Positions 31,434 to 45,200 of a stretch of 64,000 nt of DNA are shown one piece after another. Numbering within the stretch: position 1 is the first letter of the stretch; each line of letters opens with the position of its first letter. The notes under the pieces are model-generated. The model had not been told where the DNA came from. It ran no database searches and saw nothing but the letters and a program-made list of their open reading frames with translations. The position numbers and the translations under genes are program-made. The stretch is taken from NCBI GenBank assembly GCA_037178625.1, contig CM074132.1, forward strand, positions 1,364,001-1,428,000, given 5' to 3'. The stretch is from Skeletonema tropicum. Taxonomy: Eukaryota > Bacillariophyta > Thalassiosirophyceae > Thalassiosirales > Thalassiosiraceae.

Positions 31434-31649
31434 CTTGAGGACTGTTTCTGCACTCTGCCTGGGACTGTTGGCTTGGTGGTGTAAGTACATAGTTGGTATC
31501 GTGAAGGCCCCACCCGTGTGGGGTGTGGCGCAAGCGCAACACACCACACCTCCCCCCCCCCCCGAAAAAAAAAGAGGCGCCATTTTATCCAATAGTATGT
31601 TCTGTCCCAGGTAAGGTTTGTAGAAAGAAAGTTACATAGTAGAAAGAGC

Positions 31650-31736
31650 AAGATGCATTCTCTTCGCCTTTTCCCACTATTAATTTTGGTCGGGGGGTTG
31701 TTAGAGGTTGTTAGGGGGGGGTGTCCCCCCCTGGGC
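31650..31736. repeat. Dispersed G-rich repeat, left piece
   Basis: Matches the reverse complement of about 62995-63075 (AAGATGCATTCTCTT.. then GGTCGGGGGGTTGTTAG). The remainder of this repeat continues at 36958-37040, so the split-repeat element between them inserted into a copy of it. Confidence 0.7.
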
Positions 31737-34419
31737 GATCGTCACATCAGTAAAGAGGGTCCGCCAGTAGTAAGGATTGAACGGACGAGCAGACAACATC
31801 TGAGAAGCGAGCGGCTTTCAAAGAAGAACGACGTCAGATGCAGAAAGATTTGTATTCAAATAATGACGGAGTGAGAAAGGCGTACCAAACCAAAGTGAAA
31901 GGAAGCTGGTTGCGAGGTCACTCTTTGCTTTATCAACACGCAGGTGCGATGACAACAATGAACATTTGAATGGGAGAGAGACGCTTGGAATTTGGTTAGT
32001 AAGGAGGACCCGATCAAGACTCCACAACGCATTTTCCAAGCAGCTTATTAAATTTTAAAGTTTGGTGAACTTATTTTAGAGTCAACGTTCACGGGTTTTG
32101 TATGTCTTTTTCCCCTTCCCACCCTCACAACTCTCTACGATGATGCGGATGGTGGGTTGGAGTGTATATTAGGTTGTCGCACAAGGTGCGTGATGGTCCG
32201 GGGGGGTTCCTGACGCGTAGGACCCCTCCAGCAGCTCTTCTCTGCTCAATTTCGATCGGCATGGGCAGGGGACGTCTACTCTACGGATATTATTATTTTC
32301 CGGGGGGGTAGGTTGGTGAAGGACGTGAACGCCTTCTAGCAATTTGCTATGCTGGGGGTGTACCACCATCAACTTTTGCTGATGGGGGACGGATGATGGA
32401 TGTTGTATCGATCGATGTGTGGTAGAAGACGGACGTGTTCATCAATCAGTCAAATACATATTTCATAATTTTTGGGGAGACCAGATGCCGCTAGGGGGCA
32501 TCGTCTGTGGAAGTTCCCCATCGAGCTGGAGTGTTAGTCATTGTCGGATAGTCCTCAAGCCAATCTGTATATTAGTAGCGGCTGGCCACGGTCTATCCTT
32601 TGTGGAAAATATGCTGACATATTTTTCGCTGATTGGGGGACGGTTGATGGATTTTGTGTATCGATGGGAAACCGAGGCCCTGTCCTTCCTACTGGGACCA
32701 TCGGTGCCACATGTGTTGCTACGCATGCCACCCTTCCAACACGTCTTATGCATATGTCAACGAGTTCTTCAGCAGTTGCCCTACCAATCTCTCCTCCACG
32801 GAAGCAACAACCCGGTCACATAGTGAGAGGGTTGCCTACGCCTGCTTACCTATCTTCGGGGGAAGATGCTGCCGACGACCATATGCTTACTCCCAGTTAC
32901 TTGCTGCTTCCGTATACAAGTCTACCATGTGCTTCCGTATACAAGATGATGAGAGGCCCATTTTTCTCCGGGGTCCCTCTGCCCCCTACAGCTAGTAGCG
33001 GGTCTTCTTCTTGTGTATGGATCTGATTATTGCGATGAATCTCAGATGACATCATGCGGTTTGGAACTGCATGGTTTATCTAGCACGGAGATAGCACTCT
33101 AGATCAACAGGAGTAATGTGTGAGGGTATGATAGTCGAGGTTAGGTGTTAGTTGGGATACCGGGGGGGGAGTCACCTGCGGTGTTTGGGTGACGCAATAA
33201 GATCCTCTTCAGTATTTGAATAAACATTTTATTCTGGGATGTTCATAAGCTACTGTCATTCGGAAGATATGAACACCAGAGCTGGTTTGAGTTGCCATCG
33301 TAGGCAACAATGGAGGCTGACGATTACTCTTATGGAGACGTCAGACCTGGACGGAAGCGCTTGCACAATGGAGAAGCTGTGGACGACCGATCGAATGCTG
33401 AAGCTACTATGGTCTCTTGGTGTCAGGGGTGTAGGGCAGGTACTCAGTCAAGCACTCCACTACATCTCTACTGATCCCATGCGGCTTGGAATAGCGATAT
33501 GTTGGGCATGCTGCGACGCGATGAGGAAGCGAAGGCTGACGCAAAGCTTGGGGTTGTGTGTCATGACTGCTGCGCGGGCATGGTGTGTGTGTAACTTGGC
33601 CTTCGGGTATTACACGTCTTTCCCAAGCCCGCATAGATGGGAAGATAGGAGATAGGCATGCCCCAGCAGTCGGTAGTGTTCACCCGCTACCTAGAGGAGC
33701 CAAACAGACAAAAGCAGATAAAAACGTGGTTGCCACTTGGCACAGCTAGTATCAAGGAAGTGAGTGGAACGCCACATGTAGCTTTCATGACCTTGCACCA
33801 TGCGTCTGCCAAACGACGTAGCCACTCTGATACAATGGTTTTCCGGGGGGGTTATGTGATGATTACGAAGGGAGAAAGCCTCGCTTCCAGTTTTTAATGA
33901 GGAATGATCCAGTCTACGCTACCCACATTTTCCTCCTCACGGTCACCGAAGGGGATGCACGGTTCGTCGTGTCGTGACAGTCAGAAACATTGCTGCCCAG
34001 ATGAACGTCCTTGGGCGGGGCGGCGGGGTTCAGCGCTACTTCGGGAGGAAGGAAGATGAAGGCATGAACAAATCAGGATTGGATCTTGTGTTCTGCCGTG
34101 AAACGATGACGACTTGATGAGACGCCTGGTAGAGTTGAGTCAGAGTTGGATGTGCCTTCAAGGGTACCACTGGTTACGCAACAGTGACCAGGAGGAAGGG
34201 CATGATGATGGCAGAATGCATAATCAGGGCTGGATCGTGTATTTGCAGCCAATAGGCTACAGTTACAGATAAAAACGAGGGTGCATTGGGGCCTGGTTGG
34301 GTGTAACTCGCGTGCTCAAGGATTGAACGTGTCGTTGAGTGTTAGATGAAGATTGGAATCAGTATCTTTGAAAGAGGGAATTCAAGTCCAATGGGGGTCA
34401 AAATTATCGTTGCAGCAGA

Positions 34420-34587
34420 TTGGATGACGGTCTACAACGGAGTATTCAGGGAGTTTTTGGAGTCGGCGAGGCAAAGGACCGTCCTTTCCTAGCAAGATGG
34501 ATATTGGATGACGGTCTACAACGGAGTATTCAGGGAGTTTTTGGAGTCGGCGAGGCAAAGGACCGTCCTTTCCTAGCAAGATGGATA
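34420..34587. repeat. 84-bp tandem duplication
   Basis: Two head-to-tail copies of a unit starting TTGGATGACGGTCTACAACG, inside the split-repeat element. Confidence 0.9.
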
Positions 34588-35483
34588 TGGAGGATTACAG
34601 CTTAAGGGTGTCTATGAGGGGAGGAACTACGGTGCAGGCACACAAAAACACCCACAGCGACCGTCTAGCTTTTCGACAGAAGGAGGAAAAAGGAAGGAGC
34701 TGAAACCAGGTTAAATATGGCTCCACGAATCGGAAGGATAAGACGCACCCTTGGGTATCTGACGTACAAGTGGAGTGATCAACTTCAGTGCAAGCGAACA
34801 CTAACCATGCATCGTATCATTTCTCTCTATTTTCTTGCAGATGAGGATCGGGCTACGGAAATACTACAGCCTTGCTCTTCTTATGGGTGTGCATCCTGTG
34901 TACGATTGTATCGCGCTGCATTATGGAATTGCAACCTCCCCCCTCACGAAAGGTTAAGGGTAAGGTTGGCCGCAGGCACAGGTTGTTCTACCTCAGGCAG
35001 ATTTTGAGGCTGTTTCCTTCATCATACAAGCAGGAAAAGCTCATGGGAGCAAATTACTCAAGCATGGTCTGCCACTGGAAACACGCTGGAGTGTTTGAGG
35101 AGTCTTAGTTGCCGAGGGGGGTTATGATGCGAAGCTTTCTTCTTCACAAATATTGATTCGAGATCTCTACTGGTGCTAGTAGCGGTAGGCTGAAGCATGG
35201 CAGGTTCACGGTGAGATCGCGATTACGTGTCTTTCCCGTGCCCCGAGGACACCTACCTCGGGCTCACCCCTAGATGAGGGCTGGCCTGCAACTCATGAAT
35301 GACGCCGCACGCAAATGCCCAGGTCATTTGACACAGAGAGCTGGAGACAATTGGAGGAGAAAAGTGGGTCAACTTCCCCAACGGTAACTAGAGATTAAAG
35401 AACAAGTAAGATTGAATTTTATCTCAGCTTGACATGCAACAAGATTTGCAGCAAGGAGGTGAATGAGGCACGGACTTCGGACC

Positions 35484-36957
35484 GATCGTCACATCAGTAA
35501 AGAGGGTCCGCCAGTAGTAAGGATTGAACGGACGAGCAGACAACATCTGAGAAGCGAGCGGCTTTCAAAGAAGAACGACGTCAGATGCAGAAAGATTTGT
35601 ATTCAAATAATGACGGAGTGAGAAAGGCGTACCAAACCAAAGTGAAAGGAAGCTGGTTGCGAGGTCACTCTTTGCTTTATCAACACGCAGGTGCGATGAC
35701 AACAATGAACATTTGAATGGGAGAGAGACGCTTGGAATTTGGTTAGTAAGGAGGACCCGATCAAGACTCCACAACGCATTTTCCAAGCAGCTTATTAAAT
35801 TTTCCCACCCACCCGACCCTGGGTTATTTCGGTTGTTGCCCCCCTTGTTTTTGGGGGGTTATGATGCGAAGCTTTCTTCTTCACAAATATTGATTCGAGA
35901 TCTCTACTGGTGCTAGTAGCGGTAGGCTGAAGCATGGCAGGTTCACGGTGAGATCGCGATTACGTGTCTTTCCCGTGCCCCGAGGACACCTACCTCGGGC
36001 TCACCCCTAGATGAGGGCTGGCCTGCAACTCATGAGTGACGCCGCACGCAAATGCCCAGGTCATTTGACACAGAGAGCTGGAGACAATTGGAGGAGAAAA
36101 GTGGGTCAACTTCCCCAACGGTAACTAGAGATTAAAGAACAAGTAAGATTGAATTTTATCTCAGCTTGACATGCAACAAGATTTGCAGCAAGGAGGTGAA
36201 TGAGGCACGGACTTCGGACCGATCGTCACATCAGTAAAGAGGGTCCGCCAGTAGTAAGGATTGAACGGACGAGCAGACAACATCTGAGAAGCGAGCGGCT
36301 TTCAAAGAAGAACGACGTCAGATGCAGAAAGATTTGTATTCAAATAATGACGGAGTGAGAAAGGCGTACCAAACCAAAGTGAAAGGAAGCTGGTTGCGAG
36401 GTCACTCTTTGCTTTATCAACACGCAGGTGCGATGACAACAATGAACATTTGAATGGGAGAGAGACGCTTGGAATTTGGTTAGTAAGGAGGACCCGATCA
36501 AGACTCCACAACGCATTTTCCAAGCAGCTTATTAAATTTTCCCACCCACCCGACCCTGGGTTATTTCGGTTGTTGCCCCCCTTGTTTTTGGGGGGTTATG
36601 ATGCGAAGCTTTCTTCTTCACAAATATTGATTCGAGATCTCTACTGGTGCTAGTAGCGGTAGGCTGAAGCATGGCAGGTTCACGGTGAGATCGCGATTAC
36701 GTGTCTTTCCCGTGCCCCGAGGACACCTACCTCGGGCTCACCCCTAGATGAGGGCTGGCCTGCAACTCATGAATGACGCCGCACGCAAATGCCCAGGTCA
36801 TTTGACACAGAGAGCTGGAGACAATTGGAGGAGAAAAGTGGGTCAACTTCCCCAACGGTAACTAGAGATTAAAGAACAAGTAAGATTGAATTTTATCTCA
36901 GCTTGACATGCAACAAGATTTGCAGCAAGGAGGTGAATGAGGCACGGACTTCGGACC
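35484..36957. repeat. Two tandem 737-bp A-B units
   Basis: Units 35484-36220 and 36221-36957 are identical apart from rare substitutions (CATGAATGAC versus CATGAGTGAC). Near identity points to very recent amplification or to an assembly artefact. Confidence 0.9.
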
Positions 36958-38971
36958 CGCTTTCATTTTAAGGTCATTTATTTTTAAAACGAAAAATGCA
37001 ACTTCCCCGCCCCCGGATAGAATCTGTTTTTCTCACGGGTTCTAAGGCCTACGTAGGAATTCAAATCTTCGTAGAACGTACATACTACCTGTAAGTCCTA
37101 CCTAATGCTGCACTTTTTGACATCAACCATGAAGCTGCCGCTCCTACCGACGGCCCCAACAATGCACGCGCTTCAAATATAACCAATATACGCACCTATA
37201 TCGCTCTCCATTACTATTGGGTATATTATGGAGGCGTTCCTTTGTCGAGGTAGATGCCGTCGTTGAGTTATTTTACTCGCCATCAACGATATGAAAATTG
37301 GTCATCTTCGTCCACCTGTGATATGATCCTTTTGGCAATGATACTCTGCACTACAAGGTCCCCTACTTTACATATCTCATCTGCAACATAGTATTGACTT
37401 CCGAGGTCGTGCCCCACGTTTGAGAGTGCTCCCTCTATTTATTATTACCCAGGCGCACATGTGATCGGATATGTTGTGATGTTTCACATAATTAATATGC
37501 AACAATCAACCATATAAACAGTCCATAACAACAATGCAAACACAATTCTTCAACTCACAACATAAAAGAGGATGTCGGGGGGGTATACACGCTTCAGTAG
37601 CCGCAATGTAGGTGTAAATGTCATATTTATCATGGTGTAGAGGCCTACATTTTTTTGTAATTTATTGTACCAAATAATATTTAATATTATCCGATTGAAA
37701 ACACTACTCCAAACAATACCAATGTATATTATTACCGCAATGATTTGTTAGTTCTGTTTTGGATGTGTTTTGGAATTATTGGTGGCTGTATACAACAATT
37801 GATGGTGGTTATTGTGCCCATTTGAGACGAGTTTTTTTAATTATTGACTCGTCGCTTCAAGGAGACAATAAGACTCTTTTTATTAGGTTTATGCCCCCCA
37901 ATCATCGCTCTATATCATATTATAACTGGGGCATAAGTTTCAGGGCTTCGTTCCTTCTGTGATGCATCCTTTGGTGAGAGTGTCGGTCGCAACAAGGCGA
38001 CAGGTGGCTTTTCATGATGGTGTGGCTAGATCACTTATATTCTTGGTGAATACGGTGATTACTGTGGCGATAAGCATAACCTACGAATAATATATGTTTG
38101 GTTGTCGATTGAGAGGGGCAGGGCGGAGTGATGGCACACCCTACTGCCTCTCTTTTGGATAAATACGGCAGCGGCAGACTGTGTCGTCGAGGGGAAATTT
38201 CTAGCGATAAAATATGTCGACGAGAATTAATTCGACGTTATTGTATACTGGTGAACTTTTTTAGTAATGAACTACAATATGGGTGTAGAGTTTGTTGCCA
38301 AAAAAGTTCACCAGTAAATCAAGATGGGACATTATATCACCATAGGACGCAAACACACCATGGTGCCGGTGCTCCTCATCTTTGTGATGTTGAGTGGAGA
38401 TGAAAAAGTGTTTGGCGATAGTTAGCCCGTCAAGAAAATATATTGATTTTTGCCTGTTTTGGTTAGTAAGGGTTAACAAATGTCGTAGCGATAGTCATAT
38501 CACACGCTATGTACTATTCCTACGTTGAAACTCCTACTTTTGAACTTAGACCGGGAGGCTTAGAACCCGTGAATTCTGAGTAGCTCTAGCCATACTAAGT
38601 AAGTATAACTTACCTACATGTACATATGTACATTAGTAGTCTGTTACTTGTCCTTACTTTAGCTCTTCCCTTAGTATGACCGGTCGAATTCTGCTCAGCT
38701 GCCTTTTCGGGGGCAAGAGGGGCAAACCCCTAAACAATGAAGGTGAGTGTGGGTTTGGACTATTGGAGTGGTGAGCGGTGATGAAAGAACGCACTAAGAC
38801 AGTGTTTTTGTTTTTCGTTTCGATTTTCATTGGAAAACAACAATGCTGAAATGAACGCCAAACTACAGTAATAAAACGGCGGTGTCGGGAAGTACTCAGT
38901 ATTATTTGTATTGCACCCTCTCAAATCATAAGAGCATCAAGCCGCACTCTAAACAGTAGTCTATTTCCATC
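36958..38971. other. Intergenic, repeat fragments only
   Basis: The first 80 bp complete the dispersed repeat split by the upstream element. 38577-38700 holds a repeat whose inverted counterpart lies at 46050-46067 plus 47684-47770. No gene recognised between. Confidence 0.55.
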
Positions 38972-40081
38972 ATGATAATCTCCGTAGCCGAAGAAATGAA
39001 CCCCACCCGCCGCAACACCATGGAGGACGTTCACGTCATCCACGCCCCTCAAACTTGGGGCGCTCCCCACCCATCCGCATCATTCATTGGAATTTACGAT
39101 GGCCATGGAGGAAGATTGATTGTAGATTATCTGGAGGATCATTTGGCGAAGAATGTGGCGCAAGAGTGGACCTTTGAAAAGAAGAAGGGTGGTGAAACTG
39201 ACGTTGTTGTTGCGGCTGGGCGAAAGAGACGTTTGTCAAACAATGACAGCAATAATGATAGTAGTGATGATGATGACAGTGACGAAGAGGAAGAAAAGGA
39301 AGATGGTGAAATCATTCGTAATTCAATGGAGCGGGCGTTCTTACTAACAGATATACAGTCTCGTATGGCTGGATTGACTACCAGTGGTGCAACGGTCGTT
39401 TGCACCATTATTGTACCAAATTTTGACAATGATGGCAATTGTACCGATATTGAGATCCATGCTGCCAATGCTGGTGATGCTAGGGCTGTACTTTCTTCAA
39501 CAAATGCGCGCTCAGCTTCTGCAAAGAATGCTTTCAATAATGATGAGACAACCAATAACAATGCGGTAAGAATCACTCAAGATCATAAATCAACTGACGC
39601 TTCTGAAATTGAACGCATCAAAGCTGCCGGAGGAACCATGATACGCAATCGTGTCATGGGAATATTGGCCGTTGCACGTAGTTTGGGTGATCATGGATTG
39701 AAGGAGTTTGTGATTGCCAAACCGTTTCTTTCTTCGACTGTGGTGAAAATTGCTGATTTCGATCGTGACGATGACAACTTGATGGGTGGGAGTGACAATC
39801 ATGGCAACAGCAATGTCCAATCAGTGACAAGCATCAGCAGCAATAACACGAACAGCAAGTCATCAATATCTAATCCCCCCTATACCAATGGTGAGTTTCT
39901 AATAGTAGCATGTGATGGCCTCTGGGATGTCATTGAAGATGATGAGGCAGTTGATGCTGTCCGTGCGCATGTTGCCAAGAATGGTATGGCTAGTCGAACA
40001 GATGTGGCTTCCGTTCTTGTTGACGAGGCTTTGGAGAGGGGGAGTACGGATAATATTACTGTGGTTGTGTACTGGTTGTGA
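38972..40081 (+). CDS. PP2C-family Ser/Thr protein phosphatase
   Basis: 369 residues, metal-dependent phosphatase. Motifs in order: RRNTMEDVHV (about 13-22), YDGHGG (42-47, metal-binding Asp and Gly), TSGATVVC, AANAGDARAVL, TQDHKS, GILAVARSLGDHGLK, ACDGLWDV (metal-binding Asp315) and STDNITVVV (Asp360) at the end. The metal-binding residues expected for Mn/Mg are present. Insertions typical of diatoms are a long Asp/Ser acidic tract (about residues 75-105) and an Asn/Ser-rich loop before ACDGLW. No signal peptide or membrane segment, so probably cytosolic or nuclear. No intron needed. Confidence 0.95.
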   Translation: MIISVAEEMNPTRRNTMEDVHVIHAPQTWGAPHPSASFIGIYDGHGGRLIVDYLEDHLAKNVAQEWTFEKKKGGETDVVVAAGRKRRLSNNDSNNDSSDDDDSDEEEEKEDGEIIRNSMERAFLLTDIQSRMAGLTTSGATVVCTIIVPNFDNDGNCTDIEIHAANAGDARAVLSSTNARSASAKNAFNNDETTNNNAVRITQDHKSTDASEIERIKAAGGTMIRNRVMGILAVARSLGDHGLKEFVIAKPFLSSTVVKIADFDRDDDNLMGGSDNHGNSNVQSVTSISSNNTNSKSSISNPPYTNGEFLIVACDGLWDVIEDDEAVDAVRAHVAKNGMASRTDVASVLVDEALERGSTDNITVVVYWL

Positions 40082-40302
40082 AGGGGAATAGGTGGTGATG
40101 AGGCTGTTGAATCATTGATATTAGGTATTGTAGGTGTGCTCCTGTGCGTGGAGGCTTTGGAAGCCTTTCGCCAATGAGAGTGATGCTGTTCCGATGAAGC
40201 AATATCTATGGTGCTCATACATCTTCATAATACATCATAAGTAAGTCGAATGAAAGAGACTGCGTTGCATATAAGTATAGCTTTGTTCATTACTTGCATG
40301 AA

Positions 40303-41810
40303 TTAACCTTCAATGTCCTTGATGAACTCTTCAATTGTCTCTTGCAACGCATCCGTATCAAACTCTCCAGTAAACTTACAGTTCCCCAAATCACCCTGCA
40401 ACAGAATCAATCTCAACTGTCCATCAGCAACCTTCTTATCCAAACTCATCAACTTATTGAAAGTTTCCACCTTCATCGGTGAATCTCTTGGCAACTTGAC
40501 CGGCAAATCGGCACTTTCCAATATATCATAAATACGTTGCTTCAACTCCTCATCAATCCACCCCATCTTTTCACTCATGGTAGCCGCCATAGCCGTACCA
40601 ATACTCACACCCTCCCCATGCAACCATGTCCCATATCCCGATCCATTCTCAATCGCATGTCCAAACGTATGTCCCAAATTCAACGTGGCCCTCACTCCCG
40701 CCTCCAATTCATCCGCCTGGACAACATCCGCCTTGTTCTCACACGAACGTCGAATCGCATACCTCGTCGCCTCCGGATCCCTCTGTAACAACTTGCCCAT
40801 GTTCTCCTCCTGCCATTCAAAAAAGGGTGCATCCCGAATGAGACCATACTTGACCACTTCACTAATACCACTCTTTAATTCTCGATCGGGCAATGTGTTG
40901 AGAGTGTTGGTATCAATGAAGACACATTGGGGTTGGTGGAAGGCTCCAATCATGTTTTTGCCGAGGGGGTGGTTGACTCCTGTTTTGCCGCCGACGGAGG
41001 AGTCTACCATGGCCATTACTGTGGTGGGAATCTATGATGTATTTTGGAGAGGGAAGGGAGAATGGAGTGAATTAGTTGATCATGATGATCAATATTATGT
41101 GGAGTCAAATCATCACAGAGCATCACGTAGCATCATGTCATGCAATGCAATCATCATTACATCAAAAGCGCATACACACCCAACAGCACCTCTATCAATC
41201 CAAATCTAACACTCACCTGAATAAAATTCACCCCCCTCTGATAAATAGCACTCGCAAACCCCACCATATCCCCAATCACTCCACCCCCCAACGCCACAAA
41301 GGTCGATTTCCGATCCAATCCCAACTCCAACGCCTTATCCAATACCATGGCCATAACATCATAACTTTTATTCTCCTCTCCATCCGGTAACACTACCGTA
41401 TCTACAATCAGTTCCTTCCCATCCACAGAATTATCCGACAGTAATTGTTGATACCGTTCCAAATAAAGGGGGGCAATTCGATCATTCGTGATTAATAATA
41501 CTCGCTTCCCGTGGATGTGTTGACGGATGAGTGTGGCGGCTTGAGTGTCGGAGAAGTCGGATCCGATGTAGATGGGGTAATCTCTCCCGTTGGAGAGGTC
41601 GACTTTGACAGTGTCGTAGGAGGTGGTTTGTTGGGTATTAGGTGGTGTGGAGGAGGCGACGGAGAGGGAGGTGGTGGAGCGCCGTTGTTGTGAGGTGGTA
41701 GTGATGTGAGGAAGAGAGGATGAGGAGAAGGAGGCGGCGGGGTTGGTGGAGAGGAGGAGTGTTGTGGTGGCTAGGTGGAGCCACCTTGTAGGAGAGAAAA
41801 CGGACGTCAT
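40303..41810 (-). CDS. aroB: 3-dehydroquinate synthase, plastid-targeted
   Basis: Two exons, 41217-41810 and 40303-41031, with a 185-bp GT-AG intron; 440 residues. Converts DAHP to 3-dehydroquinate, the second step of the shikimate pathway, with NAD and a divalent metal. Seen: [49 protein letters not shown] (residues 165-198), then across the intron [34 protein letters not shown], and GHTFGHAIE with metal-ligand His. The start at 41810 gives a hydrophobic signal segment followed by AASF, like the ASAF-type presequence of diatom plastid proteins; the frame is open further upstream, but that start has no such leader. It stands alone, not fused as in the fungal AROM protein. Confidence 0.93.
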
Positions 41811-42283
41811 GGATAGGAAGAGTGTTTTGTGATGTGTTTTGTGTTTTGTGAGTGTGAAGCGTGAGGGTGGGAGGAGGGAAAAGGGGAAGGGGAGGGAGGA
41901 GACGGGTGAAGACAGACGATCAAAGACCACTGGAGCGGCTCAAGAAATCCCTTGGGATGATTCACTGTAAAGGTCATATCGAATTCTACTCCAGCCTGGC
42001 TCTCTAAAAAACTTCTCAAGCAAGATTCACGACCGCCCACACCCACACAACGCATTTCTCAGTCGGTCCAGGCTACAACATACAGGCTACTTCATTCAGC
42101 TAAGTAAGTCCAGAGATAAAGACCAAATTTATGATGTGCATGTAGTATGAAGCATAAGGATTCAATCTTGATGGGCGAAAGACCAGGCGTGGCGTGAACG
42201 CAGCAACTGCGAGTTAGCTCTTCGATCTTCGATTCACAAGTCATTCTACCTACATAAATTATTCATCACAAAGCAACAACAAC

Positions 42284-45200
42284 ATGAGCGCACCCTCATC
42301 CAACAACATCAACCCCACAACAGGACGATGCACCCTCCATCCAGGAATACAGCTGCTATCCAATCGAAATAAAGATGGCGAATGGCGGACCATCATGAAG
42401 ACTTGCCCGCTTTGTTTGTCGGGATTGCCTCCCACAACTCTTAATCGTGATAGCGTTATGGAGCATGGCGATGATGAACAAAATACTACAACTAAAGAGT
42501 ATGATTATGATGATGATGATAATCTAGAGGAAACGATTGCAGTAGAGCAACAACAAAACAAAAAGCACAAGAAAAAGAAGAAGAAGAAACATTCGGACAA
42601 TCATCGCAAACAACAACGTTCTTCCTCTACTCGTAGAGATGAGCAAAAGTCGCCAAGAAGTCGACCACGTTCACCTTCGCCTCAATCACCGTACAGACCT
42701 AGAAGACATTACAACAACAAGAAGAATGATCAAGATGACGACAATAATGGACCATCAGCTCCCAGGAAATTGGTATTTGATCAAAATAATAATGAGACAG
42801 CAACGTCGTCACCACCAGCTCGCCCGACGCACTCTCCTTCCCAACAACATTCGTCGTCACACCATCCAACAAGTCGTCATTACAATAATAATCGAAAATA
42901 CGATACGGAAGATTTTGAAGGTCGGAAAATGAATGGTCATGCAGGTCGACAATTTGTTGAAAAGGATAGTAAAGAGAGATATTGGAACGAGGAGGGGGGT
43001 GGATTGGGTGGCGGTAGTGTACAGCAGCAACAACATCATCGGATGGACCAGGGGGGAGGAAGAAGAAGTGGGGGGAATCATCCTTCTCCGGATGGATATT
43101 ATGATACTGCCCATGATGGTTATGATGTAAAGGGTACACAGCAGCAGCAGCAGCAGCAGCAACAACAACAACATCAACGAGAATATAGGTATGAAAATGA
43201 CGGAAGAGGCAGCAGTGTTGGATCTTACAGATCATCAGATTTTCGTCAAAGTGAGGTTAGTAATAGCAGTCAAGGCTCCTCTCATTACTCATCTGCGGCA
43301 GAAAGAGCAATCTCTCGTAGTCGATGTCGTTGTCGTCGTCAAAATGAAGAAATAATCAGTCAAGGCTCCTCTACTCGCCACTCATCATCGGCTTTGAGTG
43401 TAGGATCGCACTATTCGGGTAGTGCTGCTGCCCAAAGTCATCATGATGTTGTAGATGACACAGTCAGTGATGACGACGATGAAGGGTCTTACTCCTCCAC
43501 TTCTTCGGATGAGGAAAGCTTCGAAAATGATAACGAGACTGATTCGAATACTGGATCACATGTTTCCTTCCGTGAGGAGCTGTCGGTGGGTTCATTTTCG
43601 CATCATGGGCGGCAGCAACAGAGTGAATGGACGTCACTACGACGTAATCAACAGGTGAATAGTGGGGGTGGTATATCACAGCAGCATCATCATCATCAAG
43701 AACAACAACAACAACAATGGACTTCGCCTCAATACGAACAGCAGCAACACCAACAGTCACAAAGTAGTGTACGTCCCAATCCACAGGATTATCATGAATA
43801 TCATCCAAATCAAACTTCACAATTGTCAGCAGCAGAGCGAATGATGCGCCATCGTCAATATAATACATCTCCATCACCTCCTTTGCAGCATGAAGCGAAT
43901 CCTCGTTCCCAATCTTCTCAAAGTCCGCAACAGGCACAATTTGACGGTCAAGAAGAAGATGAGTCTGACACTACCAATAACAACGACGATAATGATGAGA
44001 ATGATGAGCGAGAAGTTCTAGAACCAGAAGATGTCTCCATTATATCAATGAATTCGTCTGCATCACGCAACCTCTTGAGGGCTAAATTGCAGAAACGAAG
44101 AGAAGCTGGTTCGAAGAAGCATGAGCAAGATCCTGATGATGATGATGATTACGACGACGATGATGAAAGACCAATCAAAACGTTTGAATACGATCAGAAA
44201 GGACGGTGTGTTCGGCACCCTCATGTTCGACTTCGCAAAAAGAAAATGATCAAGGGTTGGGTCACTCTCCTGAGTAATTGCCCTGAATGTTGCCTCGATG
44301 AAATGAAACGAGTCAAGAAGAAGTATCAGGATCGGGTATGTTCTCCAGGAGGGGGTAACAGTGTCCAAAGCAACAGTGTCAGCAGTGCCAAAAAGAAGAA
44401 GAAAAAGAAGAAGAAGAAGAAATTCTCTTCTCAACTTCCTCCAATTACACAACTGAATGTGTCGCATAATAGTCGGGGGAGCGGTGTGGATGATAGCAGC
44501 ACTGGCACGGCATCTACCTTTACTATTGCATCTTCGTCAAATACCAGTGGCAGGTGGCAGAACTACCTAACTTGCAATGCCAGTGTAGCCAGTGCACCTA
44601 CGCCCACTACAGCACGGGTGACTAGATTGCCGTACAATGATCAATATAATGGAAATGGATGGTACACTGGACAAGTTAGTATGGCAGGTATACCTAACGG
44701 ATGGGGTATGATGAATTATGCAAATGGTCACACATTCGAGGGTGAATGGAGGAATGGAGTGAGTGTCACGAAGACAAGGGAGGCACCTCCTGCATTAGGA
44801 AAGGGAGGCGAGGGCAACTTTTACAATACTTCTCATCGTCACTATCCTTCTCATCATCAAGATCAAGCTCACTCGTCTTCTCCTCACGAGCAACGCCGAG
44901 GTGGAAGTGCCATTGATCCACCAGTTTCTCGGCGACAAATGACTCAACTGGAACCTCTTCGTGAGAGCCCTTCGCGATCCATACCCAGTCGCAGTAAATT
45001 TGATCCGAGATCTCGAATAGTGAGTAATATGCCTTACAGAGACAACCGAGGCTTTGTGATTGGTGCGTACACGGGTGAAGTAGATGAATTCAATGTTCCG
45101 AATGGTATTGGGAAGATGAGGTACAATGACGGGTTTATCTCGGATGGACGTTGGATCGATGGCGAGCTTGACAATGGGTACAATGTCACAGACGACGAAG

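Larger units (their letters stand above)
31737..36957. mobile_element. Element with split direct repeats (DIRS/Ngaro-like layout)
   Basis: Organisation A1 (31737-32056), about 3.06 kb internal, B1 (35116-35483), A2 (35484-35803), B2 (35853-36220), A3 (36221-36540), B3 (36590-36957). A is 320 bp and B 368 bp; A-spacer-B repeats at exactly 737 bp. The A1-internal-B1A2B2 pattern is that of DIRS-like and Ngaro-like retroelements using a tyrosine recombinase, here with one extra A-B unit. The interior has only short broken ORFs; I find neither an RT YxDD box nor a recombinase motif, so the class rests on repeat layout. The flanks are the two parts of one dispersed repeat, which fixes the borders. 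Confidence 0.6.

Noticed and set aside
32419..33897. Medium ORFs inside the split-repeat element as possible RT or recombinase
   Set aside because: No YxDD, RNase H or tyrosine-recombinase residues could be found; frames are short and mutually overlapping.
35565..36653. Identical 73- and 67-codon ORFs in the A and B repeats
   Set aside because: They repeat only because the DNA repeats; no family likeness, and opposite strands are both open.
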